Source: Lentzea aerocolonigenes
GTDB taxonomy: Bacteria; Actinomycetota; Actinomycetes; Mycobacteriales; Pseudonocardiaceae
Length of the DNA: 64,000 nt
Direction: 5' to 3'
Assembly (NCBI RefSeq): GCF_000974445.1
Contig: NZ_BBOJ01000008.1
Location: 186,001-250,000, forward strand
Position numbers and translations under genes: made by a program. The notes under the pieces are model-generated. The model worked only from the letters and a program-made list of their open reading frames with translations, ran no database searches and was not told the DNA's origin. How positions within the stretch are numbered: position 1 is the stretch's first letter; every line of letters begins with the position of its first letter. Of the stretch, positions 59,583 to 64,000 are shown piece after piece.

Positions 59583-60130
59583 TTTGTGTCCTCCAGGACT
59601 CTCGGGGCGGGTGCGCAAGACCCGTATAGGTGAAAAGCTAAGAGGTGGGTGTTCCGGGAACAAGACCCCAAACCGGCACCCGTTCGCATCCGACCGGGTG
59701 AGGACTGACCGGGTGTAACCGCTGCGCCGCACGAGAGCACTCATTGCCTCTACTGGCCGGTATCGGCACGCTGCGTAGCCCCCGAACCGGTCGAACGTGA
59801 TATGCGTCATACCCCGGAAGGTGTGACTGGAGCCTGCGGCCCGCGCTCGTGACCGCACGAGGCCGTCGACCCGCTGTCACTGGTAGTTGCTGCCGCAATC
59901 ACGGCCGTTCTGCACGGCCACGACCCGCGCCCTGCTCCATCCAGGTGCTCGGTCTCGCCGAACCGGTGGTTCCGCGCCGTGTCGCGTCCACGGCGGCCGG
60001 AGCTCTGCTAGGGCTTCGGTCGACGTCTGATCCGCGACAGCCGGGCCCGAGGCGGCTCGATCGTGGGATTGATCGCGATCACGCTGGCCCGGCCGCTCAC
60101 GCGCGGGTGAGTTGGGCTACCGTACCCGCC
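59583..60130. other. Intergenic region between repeat protein and ctaJ
   Basis: No convincing gene is seen in 548 bases. A TATACG -10-like box on the minus strand at 59623-59628 lies about 40 bases before the repeat-protein ATG, without a clear -35. GACCGGGTG is repeated at 59692-59700 and 59707-59715, and GGCCGT/ACGGCC at 59903-59919 forms a small 6-bp hairpin. The minus-strand frame of the repeat protein stays open to 59858, but no ribosome site supports a longer form. Confidence 0.5.
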
Positions 60131-60376
60131 GTGACCATCGTGGAGACCGTTCTCGTCTTCGCGCTGATCCCGCTGGCGATCTACGGCGTGATCACGCTGC
60201 TGACGGTGAGGCCAAAGGCCACCCGGATTCCCCGGTACCGGCCCGGCCAGGAGTGGGGCTACGCCCCGGTGTGGTGGAGCGCGAACCCGGCCGGGTTGAG
60301 CGCGGAGCACCACAGCGCCGCCGAGCCCGCTACCTCGGGCTCGACCGCCAAGGGAGGTGCCCGTGGCAACTGGTAA
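60131..60376 (+). CDS. ctaJ: CtaJ-like small membrane subunit of cytochrome aa3 oxidase
   Basis: An 81-residue protein with one N-terminal membrane helix (IVETVLVFALIPLAIYGVITLL, about 3-24) and a hydrophilic tail containing RYRPGQEWGYAPVWWSANPAGL, the conserved block of small actinobacterial proteins found as CtaJ in mycobacterial aa3-oxidase/bcc supercomplexes. Its coupling to a DUF5130 gene upstream of pepN is the same as in mycobacteria. GTG 60131 is the start. The downstream gene begins inside its last codons. The identification comes from family memory and context. Confidence 0.7.
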   Translation: MTIVETVLVFALIPLAIYGVITLLTVRPKATRIPRYRPGQEWGYAPVWWSANPAGLSAEHHSAAEPATSGSTAKGGARGNW

Positions 60377-60842
60377 GGCGATCGAGGCCGTCGACCCGTC
60401 GACGCTGCCGGTCGGTGCCGTCGTGACGAACAGCGGCCGTGTGTCCGTGGCGAAGATGTACGAGCCGCACGCACCGGAGCTGCCGTTCACGCCGACCCAG
60501 CTCGCGCAGCTGGACGAGGCGCTGACCCTGTCGAGCCGCACGACCGGCCTCGACTTCAGCGTGTACCTGGGCGAGCTCGGCTCGTCCTCCCGCGAGCGCG
60601 CGGAGGAACTGCACGCCTCCACCGACCGCCCGTCGCACCACGTCCTGGTGGCCGTGTCGCCGGGCGAGCGCGTCGTCGAGGTCGTGACCGGCGAGGAGTC
60701 CCACCGCCGTCTCCCCGACCGCGGCGCCAAGCTCGCGGTGATGAGCATGGTGGCGTCCTTCAAGGAGGGCGACCTCGCGGGCGGCCTCGTGTCGGGCCTG
60801 CGCATGCTGACCGACCAGGCGGGCAACGCACCGCGTTCCTGA
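60363..60842 (+). CDS. DUF5130 family protein (Rv2468c-like)
   Basis: A 159-residue protein. GRVSVAKMYEPHAPELPFTPTQLAQLDEAL and DFSVYLGELG, then LVAVSPGERVVEVVTGEESHRRLPDRGAKLAVMSMV, form a TPM-like alpha/beta domain characteristic of DUF5130. In mycobacteria the equivalent protein has been seen as an accessory subunit (CtaI) of the aa3 oxidase supercomplex; I recall this and cannot check it here. GTG 60363 is chosen because GGGAGG lies six bases ahead; it overlaps ctaJ by 14 bases. A strong terminator follows. Confidence 0.8.
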   Translation: MATGKAIEAVDPSTLPVGAVVTNSGRVSVAKMYEPHAPELPFTPTQLAQLDEALTLSSRTTGLDFSVYLGELGSSSRERAEELHASTDRPSHHVLVAVSPGERVVEVVTGEESHRRLPDRGAKLAVMSMVASFKEGDLAGGLVSGLRMLTDQAGNAPRS

Positions 60843-60853
60843 TCCCCGTTGTG

Positions 60854-60883
60854 AAGGCCCCCGGTGCGCGCGCCGGGGGCCTT
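60854..60883. terminator. Terminator hairpin after the DUF5130 gene
   Basis: AAGGCCCCCGG (60854-60864) pairs with CCGGGGGCCTT (60873-60883), an 11-bp stem with an 8-nt loop followed by CTTACGT. It lies between convergent genes. Confidence 0.88.
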
Positions 60884-60884
60884 C

Positions 60885-61364
60885 TTACGTCTTGAGCAGG
60901 ATCACCACGTCGGACACCTGAGTCCAGCCCCGGTACTGGCCGGGCTCGGCGGTGATCACGAACCCCGTGCGCGCGCCGGCTTTCCGCGCCTCGTCGACGA
61001 GCACGCCGAGCACCACCTCGAACCGGCCGCTGATGTCGTGCGGAGCCGCGTCCTCGCCGTGCACGCCGATCGTGCCGGACCCGATCAGCTCGCCGTCACG
61101 GGTGATGCGCACCGAGATCACCTCGCCGCGCGTCACCGACACCGTGCAGCCCTCCGGAATCTCGGTGGGCGCGGTGAGATCGGTGCGCAGGAACTTCTCC
61201 GGCGGACCCGCGGGACGACCGCGCAGACGGGCGTGGGCGAGCACGTCGTCCACGTCGATCGTGGGGTACACGAGCCGGTCCGCGTGTTCGGTGTTGACGC
61301 TCACGTGGAAGTTCGGTGAGTCCGAACTGGCCACGACGACCTCGCCGTCCCGTCCGGGAAGCAT
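60885..61364 (-). CDS. Hypothetical protein
   Basis: A 159-residue protein that I do not recognise. It is Val/Asp/Gly-rich with alternating strands, and the C-terminal half (FEVVLGVLVDEARKAGARTGFVITAEPGQYRGWTQVSDVVIL read in parts) looks like a small alpha/beta domain. There is no signal peptide. ATG 61364. It follows the GNAT gene by 40 bases on the same strand and may belong to that operon. Confidence 0.65.
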   Translation of the reverse strand: MLPGRDGEVVVASSDSPNFHVSVNTEHADRLVYPTIDVDDVLAHARLRGRPAGPPEKFLRTDLTAPTEIPEGCTVSVTRGEVISVRITRDGELIGSGTIGVHGEDAAPHDISGRFEVVLGVLVDEARKAGARTGFVITAEPGQYRGWTQVSDVVILLKT

Positions 61365-61404
61365 GTTGTGCGACGGGTTGCGAGGCTTGCGGCCGATCGT
61401 CTTG

Positions 61405-62460
61405 CTACCACCGGCGCACCTGCCGGGACAGTCCGAAGTGCGGGTGGTGCTCGGCCACCAACGCCGACAGCCTGCCGTCCAGGACGCCGTACTCGTTCAG
61501 CAGCGCGAAGACGCGTTCGAAGTACGTCGGCATCGCCTCGGAAGCGACGTACCACTGGTGCCACTTCTTCAGCGTGAAGCCGGAGCGGGCGGCGAGGTGA
61601 ACGCGCAGTTCGTCGAGTGTGCGGCCGAAGTGCCGGCCAGGTCCGAGCAGGGCTTCGCCGAGCGCGAGGTGGAAGCCCGGTTCGTCGGTGACGAACTGCC
61701 CCTCCATCTCGTGTTCGCCCTCGACCACGTCGTCCAGACCGGGGCCGGTGGTGTCGTCGAGGCACGCTTGTCGTGCGACCGTGTCGAGGTCCACCCACGG
61801 CTGCACGTCGGCGCGGTCGTTGCGCGCCACCACGAGATCGGACACCTTCTCCCAGCCGAGCCGGGTGTAGAGGTGCGCGCCCTCCGCGGAGGCGAACAGG
61901 AACCCTGTCGTCGCGCCTTCCGCGACCGCCGCGTGCACCAGGGCACCCATCAGCACGCTCGCCAAGCCGCGCCGCCGGTGCTCGGGTTCGGTCCAGATGC
62001 GGTGTGCCACGGCGTCTTCACCGACCACGGCCATCAGTCCGCTCGCCGCTTCCTCCCCGGCCGACGTCAGGAGCCGCGCCTGGATCACGTGCGTGCGCTT
62101 CACTTCCACCGTGTAGCCGGTTGGCGCGGACGGCCGCAGATGGCCGGTCAGCGCGCACCGCATGAAGGCTTCATCCGGCCGGGCCACCACCAGTCCGGCC
62201 TTCTCCACGGCCCGGCACACCGCGTCCGGCGACTGCGTCGGCACGCTGAGCCAGGTCGGTTCGCGCTTGAGGGCGACGCGGTGGGCCATCGCCGTCGCGT
62301 TCGCCTCGTCGGTGGCGATCCACTCGGCCCGCCGATGAGGTCGCTTGACGTCGACGACCAGGTAGCCGTCCTCGTAGTGGGAAGTCAGCTGGTCGGCCGC
62401 GATCCAGCCGCGGTGCCAGCGCTCCACCGGGGTCTCAGTCCCTGCGGGCGACGACGACAT
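61405..62460 (-). CDS. GNAT acetyltransferase with C-terminal extension
   Basis: A 351-residue protein. A lineage-specific N-terminal region (about 1-110, WHRGWIAADQLTSHYEDGYLVVDV) precedes a GNAT fold (about 115-215) with the acetyl-CoA pyrophosphate loop PEHRRRGLASVLMGAL and the final ASAEGAHLYTRLGWEKV. A further C-terminal domain (about 225-351) is His-, Trp- and Glu-rich and lacks a family I know. The upstream gene is a shorter paralogue sharing the N-terminal and GNAT parts; the two overlap by 26 bases. ATG 62460. Acceptor unknown. Confidence 0.85.
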   Translation of the reverse strand: MSSSPAGTETPVERWHRGWIAADQLTSHYEDGYLVVDVKRPHRRAEWIATDEANATAMAHRVALKREPTWLSVPTQSPDAVCRAVEKAGLVVARPDEAFMRCALTGHLRPSAPTGYTVEVKRTHVIQARLLTSAGEEAASGLMAVVGEDAVAHRIWTEPEHRRRGLASVLMGALVHAAVAEGATTGFLFASAEGAHLYTRLGWEKVSDLVVARNDRADVQPWVDLDTVARQACLDDTTGPGLDDVVEGEHEMEGQFVTDEPGFHLALGEALLGPGRHFGRTLDELRVHLAARSGFTLKKWHQWYVASEAMPTYFERVFALLNEYGVLDGRLSALVAEHHPHFGLSRQVRRW

Positions 62461-63046
62461 CGGCGACCTCCTCCCAGCCGAGCCTGCGGTAGAGGTGCAG
62501 GCCGTCGTCCGAGGCGAACAACAGCCCGGTCGTCGTGCCGTCCGCCACGGCCTCCTGGGCGAGCACGCCCATCACGACACTGCCGAGGCCTCGGCGCCGA
62601 TGCTCCGGTGACGTCTGGATGCGGTGCGGCACAGCGTCTTCACCGACGACGGCCATCAGTCCGCTCGCCGCTGGTGCGCCGTTGTGCAGCAGGCGGACTT
62701 CGATGACGTTCTCGCGCTTCACCACCACCGAGTAGCCATCGGGCGGTTGCGGAGCAGGGTGATCGGCGAGCGCACGTCGCATGAACGTCTCCGGTGCGCG
62801 CACGGTCAAACCGGCGTCCTGCAAGGCTTTCAAGACAGCTTCCGGAGAGTTCGTCGGCACCGTCAGCCAGTCGTCCTGACCGGTCAGAGCGGTGAGTCCG
62901 GTCACGGTGGACTCGTCGGTGACGACACGTTCGACGCGCCGGCCCGGCCGGTCGACGCGGATTTCCAGCCACCCCGGGCCTTCGCGTTCCACCAGCCCGT
63001 CGGCCTTGGCCCAGCCCGCGCACCAGCGCTTCACGAGTTCTTTCAC
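62435..63046 (-). CDS. GNAT acetyltransferase (paralogue of the downstream gene)
   Basis: A 203-residue protein with the same two-part layout as the first two thirds of its neighbour: a strand-rich N-terminal region (RWCAGWAKADGLVEREGPGWLEIRVDRPGRRVERVVTDE in parts) and a GNAT domain with PEHRRRGLGSVVMGVL and SDDGLHLYRRLGWEEV. Blocks such as GLMAVVGEDAV and HRI are identical in both, showing tandem duplication. GTG 63046 is chosen because GGGGGAAG lies ahead; the frame is open 16 codons more. Substrate unknown. Confidence 0.85.
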   Translation of the reverse strand: MKELVKRWCAGWAKADGLVEREGPGWLEIRVDRPGRRVERVVTDESTVTGLTALTGQDDWLTVPTNSPEAVLKALQDAGLTVRAPETFMRRALADHPAPQPPDGYSVVVKRENVIEVRLLHNGAPAASGLMAVVGEDAVPHRIQTSPEHRRRGLGSVVMGVLAQEAVADGTTTGLLFASDDGLHLYRRLGWEEVADVVVARRD

Positions 63047-63065
63047 AACTTCCCCCAAGAGACGG

Positions 63066-63103
63066 GACGGCCCCGTGACGCGTCGAAGCGCCACAGGGCC
63101 GTC
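63066..63103. terminator. Terminator hairpin after pepN
   Basis: GACGGCCC (63066-63073) pairs with GGGCCGTC (63096-63103), continued inward by GTG/CAC and CGC/GCG pairs with single mismatches. It lies 15 bases beyond the pepN stop, before the GNAT start. Confidence 0.7.
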
Positions 63104-63118
63104 ACCACCAAGCGAAAT

Positions 63119-64000
63119 TCAGGAGCGGTCGAACTCCTGAGCCGCCAGAGCACGCACGATGCCGGCACGCCCCTCGGACACCAGGCGGCGCAACGCCGGC
63201 GGGTGTTCGTCGGCGAGCCACGCGTCCGCGGCCTCCACAGTGGACCTGGCGATCGACCACGCCGGGAACATGCCCACGACCATGGACTGCGCGCGCTCGG
63301 ACGTGCGGCGGTCCCACACGCTCTTCACGTCGGCGAAGTAGCGCTCGACGTACGGCGCGAGCAGCTCCTTCTGGCCGGGGTGCGAGATGCCCGCGATGAT
63401 CGCCTCGCTGACCGCGTTGGGCAGGTCGTCGTCGTTCACCGCGCGGTCCCAGGCCTCGTCCTTGGCCTCGATCGTCGGGCGCAGGGCACGGGCCTGCTGC
63501 GCGCGGCGGTGGCCGGTGGAGGTCGGGTCGCGCTCCTCCTCGGCGTTGATCTCCGGCAGGTCCGCCTTGCCGTGCGCCACGAGGGCCTGCAGCAGACGCC
63601 AGCGCAGGTCCGTGTCGACGTCCAGGCCTTCCAGGACAGCGCTGCCGTCGTACCAGCCGCGCAGCACGTCCAAAGTGGACTCGTCCAGCACGGACGACGA
63701 CAGCGCGTTCACGAACGCCAGCTGGTGGTCCGAGCCCGGTTCGGCCGCCTGGGCCAGCTCCAGCGCCTTCGCCACGAACCGGCGCCAGCCCTCCGCACGC
63801 CACGAGTCGTCCGCGTACGAGGACAGCGAGGTCTGGGCCTGCAGCAGAAGCCGTTGCACGACACCGACCTCGGACTCGGAGTGCAGACCGCCGAGCACCA
63901 GGTTCACGAAGTCGCGGGCCTTCAGCTCGGCCTCGCGGGTCATCTCCCACGCGGCCGACCAGCACAGCGTGCGCGGCAGCGGCTCGGCGATGTCGGAGAT
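63119..64000 (-). CDS. pepN: Aminopeptidase N, C-terminal part
   Basis: The last 293 codons of an M1-family metalloaminopeptidase, which removes N-terminal residues from peptides. The gene is cut by the window's right edge, so the zinc-binding HExxH part is outside. What remains is the ERAP1_C-like helical-repeat domain, with the recognisable segment LPRTLCWSAAWEMTREAELKARDFVNLVLGGL (read in parts), typical of actinobacterial PepN. Position and strand match Rv2467. A terminator hairpin follows at 63066-63103. Confidence 0.93.
   Translation of the reverse strand: MSDIAEPLPRTLCWSAAWEMTREAELKARDFVNLVLGGLHSESEVGVVQRLLLQAQTSLSSYADDSWRAEGWRRFVAKALELAQAAEPGSDHQLAFVNALSSSVLDESTLDVLRGWYDGSAVLEGLDVDTDLRWRLLQALVAHGKADLPEINAEEERDPTSTGHRRAQQARALRPTIEAKDEAWDRAVNDDDLPNAVSEAIIAGISHPGQKELLAPYVERYFADVKSVWDRRTSERAQSMVVGMFPAWSIARSTVEAADAWLADEHPPALRRLVSEGRAGIVRALAAQEFDRS

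Noticed and set aside
60885-61364. VRIT string in the hypothetical protein as a relative of the DSVRIT repeats
   Set aside because: It occurs once as a single beta-strand and is not repeated; chance similarity is sufficient.

Overview
The window is high-GC DNA from an actinobacterium, most likely of the Pseudonocardiaceae (Lentzea, Saccharothrix or Actinosynnema type). This rests on GTG starts, tightly packed and overlapping genes, and families such as DUF3558, DUF3152, DUF2277 and AfsR-type regulators. The order ssb, ettA, gdh, thioesterase, Rv2474c-like, aglA, glbO, HNH nuclease, ctaJ/DUF5130, pepN on the right half reproduces, with the same relative strands, the Mycobacterium tuberculosis block Rv2478c to Rv2467. 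The species call is inference; the gene order is read directly from the sequence.

Left part (1-33140) is accessory and regulatory. It holds a flavin monooxygenase with a promoter and operator; a GAF regulator divergent from an aldehyde dehydrogenase homologue that has lost its catalytic residues; a secreted GH20 hexosaminidase; a CYTH-CHAD protein; and an iron-controlled hydroxamate pair (N-hydroxylase and formyltransferase) with two IdeR/DmdR-type boxes and a downstream amidohydrolase. Next come secreted HNH nuclease, hypothetical and small membrane genes, then an XRE-cupin regulator divergent from a thioredoxin-reductase-like protein, and a two-component system. Several local regulator/target pairs follow: TetR with methyltransferase, AraC with NmrA-like, LacI with MFS, and TetR with an ABC exporter. 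A tRNA-Arg(TCT) gene, a DUF3558 lipoprotein and a CopD-CtaG fusion are also here.

Right part (33318-64000) is the conserved block with lineage-specific insertions: a 1461-residue TPR/coiled-coil/low-complexity protein between ettA and gdh, a DUF2975-like protein, LtrA, an AfsR-type regulator followed by a CHAP hydrolase with seven repeats, an NlpC/P60-like protein, MscS, prolyl oligopeptidase, a 170-residue protein made of seventeen DSVRIT repeats, two acetyltransferase paralogues, and the C-terminal part of pepN running off the window.

The most unusual features are the DSVRIT repeat protein (59070-59582), the catalytically gutted ALDH (3218-4555), a nested tandem-repeat array carrying a terminator hairpin (14173-14823), and a 66-bp-arm inverted repeat (6441-6582). 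Operators are unusually readable here: perfect or near-perfect palindromes sit beside the TetR, LacI, XRE and monooxygenase genes.
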